Origin: an uncultured Eudoraea sp. | GTDB taxonomy: Bacteria > Bacteroidota > Bacteroidia > Flavobacteriales > Flavobacteriaceae | Length of the DNA stretch: 64,000 nucleotides | Assembly (NCBI RefSeq): GCF_947490415.1 | Contig: NZ_CANLGX010000001.1 | Coordinates: 992,001-1,056,000, forward strand | Reading direction: 5' to 3' | Shown: positions 56,422-64,000 of the stretch, in pieces | Position numbering within the stretch: the first letter of the stretch is position 1 | Layout of the letters: every line of letters begins with the position of its first letter | The notes under the pieces: model-generated | What the model saw: the letters and a program-made list of their open reading frames with translations, nothing else | The model's database searches: none | Told to the model about the DNA's origin: nothing | Program-made: the position numbers and the translations under genes

Positions 56422-57612
56422 TTAATTGACCCCTACAGTCCAACCTGTTCCCCAGGCAGAAACATCTGTTCCGGTACCATTACCATCACCTGAAATAAAG
56501 TCTGCCTCTGTAAATGTATATCCGGTATCATTTTTTAGCTTGGTAGTGACATTGTTAAAAGTAACATCAACAACACCAAGATTACCATCTAAGACCCCCT
56601 GGCCTGTTGGATTACTTCCTGTATCACCATCAAGATCAAAACCTTCATCAAAATCATTAAGTACTATATTGGTGAAAATTCCCTGGGTACCCGCCCTAAG
56701 ACGTATAGCTTCACTGGCATCGTTAGCACCAACTACTGTTACATTAAATACATTTGGAGCGGAAAAATACCCACCGTCGTTGCTAAAGTCTGTATTATAG
56801 CCATCACATTCAAAGGCTTTATCATGTGACACACCGTGCTGTACATAAACATCTGTTAGTGTTCCGGTATAACCTTCAGTCCAGTCAATAGAATCATCTT
56901 CTGCATTGACAATAACTATATGACTCGCATTTACGGTTCCACCGAAAAACTCTATGCCGTCGTCAGATCCTTCATAAATCTCAACATAGTCTATGGTAGT
57001 GCCATTTCCAACCGCATATAAAGACAAGCCATTTAGTTCCGCATTTCCGTCAATAGCTCCACCGGCATATTCAATTCTTAGATATTGAATGTTACCAGAA
57101 TTATCTGTTGGAGTATTCCCCCCATAAGATAAACCTCCTACCTCTGAAGTTGCAGTATCTTCTGAACCATCTGCAGTAGAATTTATAGGTGCCTTCCCAC
57201 AAATAACAAGTCCACCCCAATCCCCGGAAGAAGGGCTGCCGGCGTTAGAGGTCATTATTATTGGGTTACTGGCTGTGCCTAACGCATTTATTTGAGCACC
57301 TTGTTGTATAGCTATATAGGCATTTACCCCAACTGGCTGTGCTTTAATAGTAATACCGGCAGGGATAGTCAAAGTAGTTCCATCTGCCATTAGAACCGGT
57401 CCGGTTATAACATAGTTAATTTCGGAATCCAGCACAAGATTTTCTGTATAGACACCACTCAAATTAACCGTGTTATCTCCAGGATCTGTGCCACCACCTG
57501 ATATGTTATTAATAACACTGTTATCATTTATAACAATATCCGGGGTATTGTCCTTCTCGCATGCAAATATTAATGCGGCGGTTATACCTAATACTAAAAA
57601 TTTGTTTTTCAT
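56422..57612 (-). CDS. Parallel beta-helix lipoprotein paired with a TonB receptor
   Basis: 396 residues. Lipobox ALIFAC (Cys18). After a Gly/Asp/Asn-rich linker (about 35-50) the chain has many short repeats of the kind INYVITGPVLMADGTTLTIPAG, here cut to ITGPVLMADGTTLTIPAG, NALGTASNPIIM and DDGIEFFGGTVNASHIVIVNAEDDSIDW, predicting a right-handed beta-helix with metal-binding Asp-rich turns. It is not SusD-like. It lies 20 bases after the TonB receptor gene in the same operon and should be its surface-exposed partner. Ligand unknown; the phosphate-type promoter suggests a phosphorus-containing substrate. Confidence 0.78.
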   Translation of the reverse strand: MKNKFLVLGITAALIFACEKDNTPDIVINDNSVINNISGGGTDPGDNTVNLSGVYTENLVLDSEINYVITGPVLMADGTTLTIPAGITIKAQPVGVNAYIAIQQGAQINALGTASNPIIMTSNAGSPSSGDWGGLVICGKAPINSTADGSEDTATSEVGGLSYGGNTPTDNSGNIQYLRIEYAGGAIDGNAELNGLSLYAVGNGTTIDYVEIYEGSDDGIEFFGGTVNASHIVIVNAEDDSIDWTEGYTGTLTDVYVQHGVSHDKAFECDGYNTDFSNDGGYFSAPNVFNVTVVGANDASEAIRLRAGTQGIFTNIVLNDFDEGFDLDGDTGSNPTGQGVLDGNLGVVDVTFNNVTTKLKNDTGYTFTEADFISGDGNGTGTDVSAWGTGWTVGVN

Positions 57613-57632
57613 TGTTTTAAGATTAAATAGAA

Positions 57633-60458
57633 TTAAAATTTATATTTGAGGGTTAGCCCAATGTTAACCCCAAGAGTATACTCTCTTATTATAACATCAC
57701 CTATCCCCGTATTTTCTCTGATTAAAGAAACTTCAGGATCCAGGAGATTCATTGCGGTAAGATTAGCTTCAAAGTGTTCGCCAATTTCGTTTTTCCAAAC
57801 AAAATTTAATGTAGGGACTGATTTTTCTACAATATTGCCCAAACTTCCGGCCCCTAAGGAAAAGATCCTATCGGAAAAATAAGAAAACACTACGGTGGCT
57901 TTAGGTTTATAATTACCAAACACCGGGCTAAAATTAAGATCGGTATTTATAATAAACGGAGACGCTCCTTCCAACTCATCAGAATCCCTGTCAAAAGTGG
58001 TTCCAAAGGTATTTTCGGATCCTGCCGGAATGTCTTTTAAATCTTGCTTGGTACTTGTATAAGCGGCATTGAGGCCAAAAGACAATACAGGGATATCATC
58101 GGTGTTAGAGATCAGATTTTTGCGAAATTCAAGTTCTACGCCGTAAATGTTTGCCTGATCTCCGGTCCTGAAATAGCGTTGCGTGCCTGTTGCGTCTGCT
58201 GCAACAACCCTGTTTACGGGATTTTTAATGGTTTTTGAGAAAGCTGCTAACGAGATAATTTCATCCCGCTCTAAAAACCACTCGTATTTTAAGTCAAAAT
58301 TGTATACATCCGAATAGGTTGGCCCCTGCCCATTCAATCCACCTAATAGATCCGGATTACCGCCTATTCTCTGAGTTACAGATTCGTAAACAAATGGAGC
58401 AACTTCTTTAAATTCCGGAAAAGATGCGGTTTTACTGAAGGCAAATCGCAAATTGGAATCATCATTTAAGGCATAACGGACATTCAAACTGGGTAAATAG
58501 ATGTTTTCATAAACATTTCGAAAACCAGGGTCATCCGGCCTGATGTTTATTACATCATATTCCACATTTTGTGAAAAAGATTCAACTCTGAAACCTGGGA
58601 CCAAGGACCATTTTTCACCCAGGTTTAATTCTGCTGAGGCGTATACTCCATGAATATCAAGATTTCCGGTATAGGTATTCTCTGGTAATCCCGGCCTGTT
58701 TTTATTACCTATTTTATCGTTAATAGGGTTGAGAACAATTAAATCATATAACCCTGATCCTTCAGGGATATTTATGTTTGAAACATTAAAAATAGAGTTA
58801 AAATTATTGACATCGGTTACAGGTGTATTGTCCCGGTCCACTATTTCATAGCCATATCTTATACTGCTAAACCTACGTTCTTTGGTTCTGCCGTTATATC
58901 CAAAATTTAATTTTACTTTCTCAGATAGTTTATACCCCAGATTAAGGTAACTATTTAGCTCATCATCTTTTATGCTTTGAAAGAACCTCTGATTGTCAAA
59001 AGGGATATTTGTGTAAAAAACAGGGTTTGTATTGTTGTCGCCATCTAAGGCGAATTGATAATTTTCAAGAGTGATTCGTTTTCTATCGGGTTCATCTGAA
59101 AATACATTGTTATATCCTATACCCCAGCCCAGCGTAATTTTATCATCAAAATTGTGAATACCGGTAAGTTGATTTACAAAAATCATGTCCTGATTAAACT
59201 GGGCATTCATAACGTAAAACCCCTCATCGGTATTTAATATTGCATCCCTGTTTGTGCCAAGACCATTTATTCCGTAGTAACCAACTGCATCAACAGAATT
59301 ATTGATAAATAATGAACTTAATTTAACAACATGATTAGTATTTATTCTATAACCAATGTTCGCCAATGCGGTAGTTGTGGTATTATAGGAATATTCCCGA
59401 ACATTAGGGAAGTCGGTTTTAAGAACATTGGTATAATCACGTGCAGGACCTTCCAATAATTCATAACCATTTTTAAAAGAAGTTGCTCCAAAAAGGCTCA
59501 ATCGGGACTCTTTTCCAAAAGAAAAGGAATAACCTCCTTCAATTGCTCCGGAAATATTTATTGGATCCCATGCGGCTTGTGGATCTACCCCATGGGCCAG
59601 GACTATGGCGAATGGGTCATTGCTATAACGATTATAGAATCCGTAATTGCTGGGCCCTTCACTCCGGACAAAATTTTCACCGGCTACATTTGAATTTAAA
59701 CCACTACCCAATGAAACTTCTAAATAACCATTGCCGGTGTAATCTTTAGAATCTATATTAACGTTCCCTGCTGCAAAATCTCCATAAAATGCGGAGCCAT
59801 AAGCTTTGCTAACTGATACATTCTCTATAATACTTGACCCAAAGATATCAAGATCAATATTCTTTTTATTAACGTCATTAGAAGGTAATGAAAGCCCGTT
59901 CATAGTGGTGTTTTGGTATCTGTCACCAAGACCTCTTACATAAACATTACTGGATCCTTGCTGCTTGGATATCCCTGAAATTTGAGATACGGCTGCCGCG
60001 GCATTATCAATTCCCTTAAGTTTCAGCGCTTCTGCACTTATGGCCTCCTGAATGACAAGCGCCCTTTTTTGTTCGAGCAACAATGCTATTTCTGAATCTT
60101 TACTAGTTGATACGGTAATTACTACCTCATCCAATGAAACACTACCTGCCCCAAGTGCCGTATTAATCTGAGTTACTTTCCCGCTCTCTACAACCACATT
60201 AGGAATTTCCAGCGTTTCATAACCTAAAAAGCTAAAAATCAATGTATACTCACCGGGTGGCACCCCTGTAATTTCATACAGGCCATCGAAGTCTGAAGTG
60301 GTTCCTTTAGATGTATTTTTTATAAGAACATTGGCAAACGCAAGAGGCTCATTATTTACCTCTTTATCTGTAAGCTTACCTATTATACTTCCAGCTTCCT
60401 GGGAATGACCTATAAAGTGGGTAAAAATAAGTAGTGCAATAAAAACTTGTTTCATCAA
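57633..60458 (-). CDS. TonB-dependent receptor with N-terminal regulatory-like domain
   Basis: 941 residues: signal peptide (about 1-19), carboxypeptidase-regulatory-like domain (about 22-110, LGYETLEIP), a TonB-box-like segment VSLDEVVITV, plug (about 130-260, with VYVRGLGDRYQNTTMNG) and a 22-strand barrel ending in an aromatic C-terminus (LTLKYKF). It takes up a large or scarce substrate across the outer membrane with energy from TonB. The substrate is not shown by sequence; the neighbouring phosphate genes and its PhoB-box-like promoter point to a phosphorus source. The beta-helix lipoprotein gene follows in the operon. Confidence 0.9.
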   Translation of the reverse strand: MMKQVFIALLIFTHFIGHSQEAGSIIGKLTDKEVNNEPLAFANVLIKNTSKGTTSDFDGLYEITGVPPGEYTLIFSFLGYETLEIPNVVVESGKVTQINTALGAGSVSLDEVVITVSTSKDSEIALLLEQKRALVIQEAISAEALKLKGIDNAAAAVSQISGISKQQGSSNVYVRGLGDRYQNTTMNGLSLPSNDVNKKNIDLDIFGSSIIENVSVSKAYGSAFYGDFAAGNVNIDSKDYTGNGYLEVSLGSGLNSNVAGENFVRSEGPSNYGFYNRYSNDPFAIVLAHGVDPQAAWDPINISGAIEGGYSFSFGKESRLSLFGATSFKNGYELLEGPARDYTNVLKTDFPNVREYSYNTTTTALANIGYRINTNHVVKLSSLFINNSVDAVGYYGINGLGTNRDAILNTDEGFYVMNAQFNQDMIFVNQLTGIHNFDDKITLGWGIGYNNVFSDEPDRKRITLENYQFALDGDNNTNPVFYTNIPFDNQRFFQSIKDDELNSYLNLGYKLSEKVKLNFGYNGRTKERRFSSIRYGYEIVDRDNTPVTDVNNFNSIFNVSNINIPEGSGLYDLIVLNPINDKIGNKNRPGLPENTYTGNLDIHGVYASAELNLGEKWSLVPGFRVESFSQNVEYDVINIRPDDPGFRNVYENIYLPSLNVRYALNDDSNLRFAFSKTASFPEFKEVAPFVYESVTQRIGGNPDLLGGLNGQGPTYSDVYNFDLKYEWFLERDEIISLAAFSKTIKNPVNRVVAADATGTQRYFRTGDQANIYGVELEFRKNLISNTDDIPVLSFGLNAAYTSTKQDLKDIPAGSENTFGTTFDRDSDELEGASPFIINTDLNFSPVFGNYKPKATVVFSYFSDRIFSLGAGSLGNIVEKSVPTLNFVWKNEIGEHFEANLTAMNLLDPEVSLIRENTGIGDVIIREYTLGVNIGLTLKYKF

Positions 60459-60479
60459 TTTGATTTACGTTTTCAGCCG

Positions 60480-60576
60480 CAAAGAACGCTATGAGTTGTA
60501 AAAGTCCTGTTACCTGCAGGTTAAACATTTATTTTATTAAGGTTACCATAAGGTTAGCAGATTAAGGAAACGTTAA
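60480..60576 (-). promoter_or_regulatory. Multi-site PhoB-box-like array and -7 element of the TonB receptor operon
   Basis: Minus-strand half-sites nearest the gene: TTAACCTG (60524), GTAACAGG (60513) and TTTACAAC (60502-60495) at an 11-base period, then seven bases, then GTTCTTTG (60487-60480). Further upstream, in phase with these, GTAACCTT (60546) and CTAACCTT (60557); then another pair TTAATCTG (60565) and TTAACGTT (60576), also 11 apart. The architecture near the -7 matches the porin promoter exactly. Confidence 0.65.
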
Positions 60577-60674
60577 GGTGTATTGTTCCTGTTTATTAAT
60601 TCACTGAAAAATGGATTATTTAAGTATTTATTCACCTTTAAAAAAATGTATCTTGCCAGCTTAATCTTAGACAT

Positions 60675-62018
60675 ATGAACTGGGAACAACTCCTTTCTTT
60701 AAGACGATTCGGGGACACACATAAAAGACTTCGAAATGAGCAAAACGAGACCCGCTTAGGATTTGAAGTTGATTATGACAGGGTCATCTTTTCGGCGGCT
60801 TTCAGGAGTCTGCAAGACAAAACTCAGGTAATTCCGCTTTCTAAAACGGATTTCGTTCATACCCGTTTAACCCATAGCCTGGAAGTTTCTGTGGTTGGGC
60901 GCAGCCTGGGAAGGATTGCTGGTGAAAAGCTACTAAAAAAGCACCCATTTTTAAAAGAAACCCATGGGTATAAATTTGGAGATTTCGGCGCCATAGTAGC
61001 TGCAGCCGCTCTGGCCCATGATATAGGCAATCCACCATTTGGTCATAGCGGAGAAAAGGCGATTGGGGAGTTCTTTAAACACAGGGAAGGTAAAAAATAC
61101 CAATCGGTTTTATCTCAAAAAGAGTATCAGGACATTATTGATTTTGAAGGCAATGCAAATGGGTTTAAGTTACTTACAGAATCACGCGAGGGAGTATCAG
61201 GCGGACTCCGGCTAAGCTATGCCACGTTGGGAGCCTTTATGAAATATCCGAAGGAATCTCTTCCGAAGAAGCCAACAACTCATATAGCTGCTAAAAAATT
61301 TGGATTTTTCCAGTCAGAAAAGGAATTCTTTAAAGAAGTAGCTGAAGAATTGGGTCTTATCTGCACAAGTGCAGGGGAGGATATAGCCTATTCAAGGCAC
61401 CCTCTGACTTATTTGGTGGAAGCAGCTGATGATATCTGTTATACTATTATTGATTTTGAAGATGGAATAAACCTGGGATTGATCTCAGAAGAATACGCTT
61501 TGGAGTACTTGATTAAACTGGTTAAAGACACCATAAATACAAAAAAGTACAATTCATTAACTATTATGGCCGACAGGCTCAGCTATCTAAGGGCATTAGC
61601 AATTAATACGCTCATTACGGATGCGGTATCAGTTTTTCTTGAAAATGAAGAAGCGATCATAAAAGGTGAATTTGAGGTCTCACTTCTGGATCGTAGCCGC
61701 TATAAGGCCCAAATTGAGGACATTATTCAATTAAGTGTTAACAAAATATATCGCTCTGCGGGAGTTATAGAAAAGGAAATTGCCGGATATAAGATTATCT
61801 CTGATATTTTGGAAGTTTATACAAAGGCCCTGGTTGGTCAAAAAGAAGGTAAGCCCACGAACTATGATAAGCTTTTAATAGAAACCTTGCCGCATGCCTA
61901 TAGAAATACAGAAGGTTCAACGTATTCTGTTTTGTTAAATTCCTGTTGTTTTGTAGCTAGTCTATCAGACAGTGCAGCTGTTCATATACATAACAAAATA
62001 AGCGGAAAACAACTTTAA
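60675..62018 (+). CDS. dgt: dNTP triphosphohydrolase (dGTPase)
   Basis: 447 residues. The HD-domain metal site is complete: His67 (FVHTRLTHSLEVS), His115-Asp116 (AALAHDIGNPPFGHSGE) and an Asp in VEAADDICYTIIDFED near residue 255. FRSLQDKTQV near the N-terminus is the family's nucleotide-binding segment. It cleaves dGTP and perhaps other dNTPs to the nucleoside plus triphosphate, and so opposes ribonucleotide reductase. Its stop overlaps the convergent DUF3078 gene stop by four bases (TTAA). Confidence 0.92.
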   Translation: MNWEQLLSLRRFGDTHKRLRNEQNETRLGFEVDYDRVIFSAAFRSLQDKTQVIPLSKTDFVHTRLTHSLEVSVVGRSLGRIAGEKLLKKHPFLKETHGYKFGDFGAIVAAAALAHDIGNPPFGHSGEKAIGEFFKHREGKKYQSVLSQKEYQDIIDFEGNANGFKLLTESREGVSGGLRLSYATLGAFMKYPKESLPKKPTTHIAAKKFGFFQSEKEFFKEVAEELGLICTSAGEDIAYSRHPLTYLVEAADDICYTIIDFEDGINLGLISEEYALEYLIKLVKDTINTKKYNSLTIMADRLSYLRALAINTLITDAVSVFLENEEAIIKGEFEVSLLDRSRYKAQIEDIIQLSVNKIYRSAGVIEKEIAGYKIISDILEVYTKALVGQKEGKPTNYDKLLIETLPHAYRNTEGSTYSVLLNSCCFVASLSDSAAVHIHNKISGKQL

Positions 62019-63112
62019 AAACTATATGCTAAGCCAATTGCCAAAACCTGTCTGAATTGGATTTTGGGAACCCCGGGATCAATTACATTACCAGTGTCAG
62101 AGATTACCTGGTCAAAACGAATATCATCATCATAAATAACCTGGGTGCCTAAATTGGCCTCAAATAAGTCATTCACCTTAAATGTAAAATTCAATTCCCA
62201 GTCTACATCTATATTACCAAAACGCCTTATATAATCCGTAAAAAGACTTAGACGATGATTCATATTTATATTGGTTGCTATCTCTTTCTCCCAGGTATTC
62301 GTAACCAGGACCCCGAACTCAATAAATTTTTTTTCGCCTTTTTTAATGATATTTCCAGCTGTATCATATTCCGCTCTTTTAACTCCAAAGGCACCTTGGT
62401 TTGCCAGTGTTTGATCAAGAACAAAAGTTGCTTTTACCGTTGTTGGAGATAAATAGAGGTTAAAGTTTTTTCCTTCAGGAACAAAGGAAGGACCCCCACC
62501 AAAGAATAGATATCCGGGAGCCATAAATGTGGAGATGGGATTGTCTCTATCCGGATACTTAAAACCATCAGTAAATTGTGTATTAAATTTAGTATTAATT
62601 GAATAGTACCATTTGCTCAAAGTATCCCGGCGATAGCCAAGACTAGAAGCAAGCCTTATTACATCCTCTGTTTTTCTGGGTTCTCTATCTTCCTGAACGT
62701 TTATACCGTACCTAAGGATTGCTTCATTATCCCAGGTAAAGTTTCTGAATTTGTAATTTCTTGCAAATTTCAAGTTTACTATGGCAGAAATAGAATTTTC
62801 ACCCCCGGCGTTCCAATTAACAAAGGCTACCTCACTTATATTTAATCCCAATTTATTTTCCTTTGACCAAAAGGAAGGGATTACGAAGGGTTTATATGGT
62901 TCACTCAGCACTTTAGTGTCATTGAATGAAATAACAGGATTGATAAAGCGAATTCCTCTGGGGACTGCTTTTATTTTGTATTGTGTGGCCCGGATAACAA
63001 TAGTATCAATTTTTGTAGTATCAACAGCTGTGCCCGAAGGAATAGTATCCTGCAGGTATGCATAGGAAGAGGATAATACCAACAATCCGAATAAAATTAA
63101 TCTTCTTGTCAT
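62015..63112 (-). CDS. DUF3078 secreted protein
   Basis: 365 residues with signal peptide (about 1-18, RRLILFGLLVLSSSYAYL). The mature chain after about residue 80 matches DUF3078 (WSKENKLGLNISEVAFVNWNAGG shortened: LGLNISEVAFVNWNAGG; NYKFRNFTWDNEAILRYG; GYLFFGGGPSF), a Bacteroidota family of probable outer-membrane beta-barrels; it ends in an aromatic residue (LAYSF). Function unknown. It starts 1 base after the dxs stop, so the two are cotranscribed and probably coupled. Confidence 0.82.
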   Translation of the reverse strand: MTRRLILFGLLVLSSSYAYLQDTIPSGTAVDTTKIDTIVIRATQYKIKAVPRGIRFINPVISFNDTKVLSEPYKPFVIPSFWSKENKLGLNISEVAFVNWNAGGENSISAIVNLKFARNYKFRNFTWDNEAILRYGINVQEDREPRKTEDVIRLASSLGYRRDTLSKWYYSINTKFNTQFTDGFKYPDRDNPISTFMAPGYLFFGGGPSFVPEGKNFNLYLSPTTVKATFVLDQTLANQGAFGVKRAEYDTAGNIIKKGEKKFIEFGVLVTNTWEKEIATNINMNHRLSLFTDYIRRFGNIDVDWELNFTFKVNDLFEANLGTQVIYDDDIRFDQVISDTGNVIDPGVPKIQFRQVLAIGLAYSF

Positions 63113-63113
63113 A

Positions 63114-64000
63114 CTATAACTCCAATAATTCTAAAAGAAGTTTTTTAATGGATTGGTCATCAAGATGTGCCATTTTGTGCAATTCTTCTACTGTTCCATG
63201 TTCAATGAAAACATCATCTATTCCGCATATTGAAATAGGAATAGGGTTATTTAAATCGTTTGCAAATTCCAAAATGGCACTTCCAAAGCCCCCAATTTTG
63301 CAACCATCTTCTACGGTGATTATCTGCTCATAGGTATCAAAAATAAAGCGTAACATTTTCTCATCCAAAGGCTTGGCAAAACGCATATCATAATGGCCTA
63401 TTTTTCCTGGCATATTCAGGTCTTTAATAAGCATGGAGATAGTGTTCCCAAGGTGGCCTAAAGATAGTACAGCAATTTTATTTCCTCGGGTCAATTCTTC
63501 AGCGACACCAATTTCCATTTTTTGGAAAGGTTGTTTCCAATTAGTGGTAGTAGCACGCCCTCTGGGGTAGCGAATTGCAATTGGCTGTGAAAGGCTATCT
63601 TGAATGGTATACATAATATTGCGGAGCTCCGCCTCGTTCAGGGGTGAAAAGATAATGAGATTTGGGATACACCGTAAATAGGCTATATCATAAATTCCGT
63701 GATGTGTGGCACCATCTTGTCCGACTATTCCCGATCTGTCCAGAATGAAGGCCACCGGAAGATTCTGTAAAGCAACATCATGAATTACCTGATCGTAAGC
63801 CCTTTGTAAAAAGGTAGAATAAATAGCGCAAAAAGGCAGTAATCCTTCAGCAGCCATTCCTGCAGCCATAGTAACCGCATGTTGCTCTGCGATACCAACA
63901 TCAAAAGCCCTTTCCGGAATTTGCTCCATCATAAACTTTAAGGAACTTCCGGTAGGCATGGCAGGAGTAATGCCAATAATCTTATCATTTTTTAATGCAA
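63114..64000 (-). CDS. dxs: 1-deoxy-D-xylulose-5-phosphate synthase, C-terminal part
   Basis: The frame runs off the right edge; about 295 residues are visible, corresponding to the pyrimidine-binding and C-terminal transketolase domains. TPAMPTGSSLKFMMEQIPER, GIAEQHAVTMAAGMA (with the catalytic Glu), DRSGIVGQDGATHHG and the C-terminal GGFGSAILEFAND are typical. It condenses pyruvate with glyceraldehyde 3-phosphate in isoprenoid (MEP) and thiamine/pyridoxal synthesis. The N-terminal thiamine-diphosphate domain lies outside the window. Confidence 0.93.
   Translation of the reverse strand, partial: ALKNDKIIGITPAMPTGSSLKFMMEQIPERAFDVGIAEQHAVTMAAGMAAEGLLPFCAIYSTFLQRAYDQVIHDVALQNLPVAFILDRSGIVGQDGATHHGIYDIAYLRCIPNLIIFSPLNEAELRNIMYTIQDSLSQPIAIRYPRGRATTTNWKQPFQKMEIGVAEELTRGNKIAVLSLGHLGNTISMLIKDLNMPGKIGHYDMRFAKPLDEKMLRFIFDTYEQIITVEDGCKIGGFGSAILEFANDLNNPIPISICGIDDVFIEHGTVEELHKMAHLDDQSIKKLLLELLEL

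Noticed and set aside
56422-57612. SusD-like identity for the lipoprotein next to the TonB receptor
   Set aside because: It is rich in short beta-helix-like repeats and lacks the helical TPR-like pattern of SusD.

Overview
The window looks like a chromosomal segment of a marine-type member of the Flavobacteriaceae (Bacteroidota). It is AT-rich. Several genes are preceded by the Bacteroidota -7 promoter element TAnnTTTG rather than by Shine-Dalgarno sequences, and 5' leaders are short. Exported proteins, TonB-dependent transport, Tat-type leaders of the MKRRxF kind and family-restricted domains (DUF3109, DUF3078, DUF1080) all fit. I found no tRNA, rRNA, CRISPR array, transposase or phage gene. 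Apart from the two genes cut by the window edges, I see no broken gene.

Layout. 0-6.6 kb: two large secreted Asp-box (BNR) repeat proteins, the first cut by the left edge, followed by hemJ. 6.7-11.7 kb: a NtrY-like histidine kinase, an enoyl-CoA hydratase, a secreted protein of unknown function and a radical SAM protein. 11.7-20.4 kb: a Gfo/Idh/MocA oxidoreductase and mixed housekeeping genes (HD hydrolase, acyltransferase, bacilliredoxin, TerB-DnaJ protein, HupE-like protein, dCMP deaminase, S41 protease, MarC, DUF3109). 20.4-24.3 kb: a LytS/LytTR-type two-component pair and two unknown small exported proteins. 24.3-28.5 kb: class Ia ribonucleotide reductase (nrdB, nrdA), flanked by two structured intergenic stretches of about 640 bases.

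29.1-44.9 kb is a sugar-oxidation locus made of four operons in two divergent pairs. It holds two GMC flavoprotein dehydrogenases, a gluconate-2-dehydrogenase-subunit-3-like Tat subunit, three xylose-isomerase-like TIM barrels, a Gfo/Idh/MocA oxidoreductase, a NupG-like permease, a GH2 beta-galactosidase and two DUF1080 (3-keto-disaccharide hydrolase family) lipoproteins. Together these read as a pathway that cleaves glycosides by oxidising C3 of the sugar and then eliminating or hydrating the 3-keto glycoside.

45-49.4 kb: yicC-gmk-nadD, two tandem PepSY-like secreted paralogues and a LolA-like secreted protein. 49.5-60.5 kb is a phosphate locus: an NptA-type Na/Pi cotransporter, a PiT transporter with a C-terminal PhoU-like domain, an OprP-like porin, a MORN-repeat protein, a free-standing carboxypeptidase-regulatory-like module, and a TonB receptor with a beta-helix lipoprotein. 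Reading by eye, four promoters here carry tandem 8-base half-sites (about nTAAcnTT) at an exact 11-base period. Three of them end 7 bases before a shared -7 element of the form (G)TTCTTT(T)G. This is the geometry of a PhoB box and is the most interesting new signal in the window. 60.7-64 kb: dgt, a DUF3078 protein and the C-terminal part of dxs, cut by the right edge.
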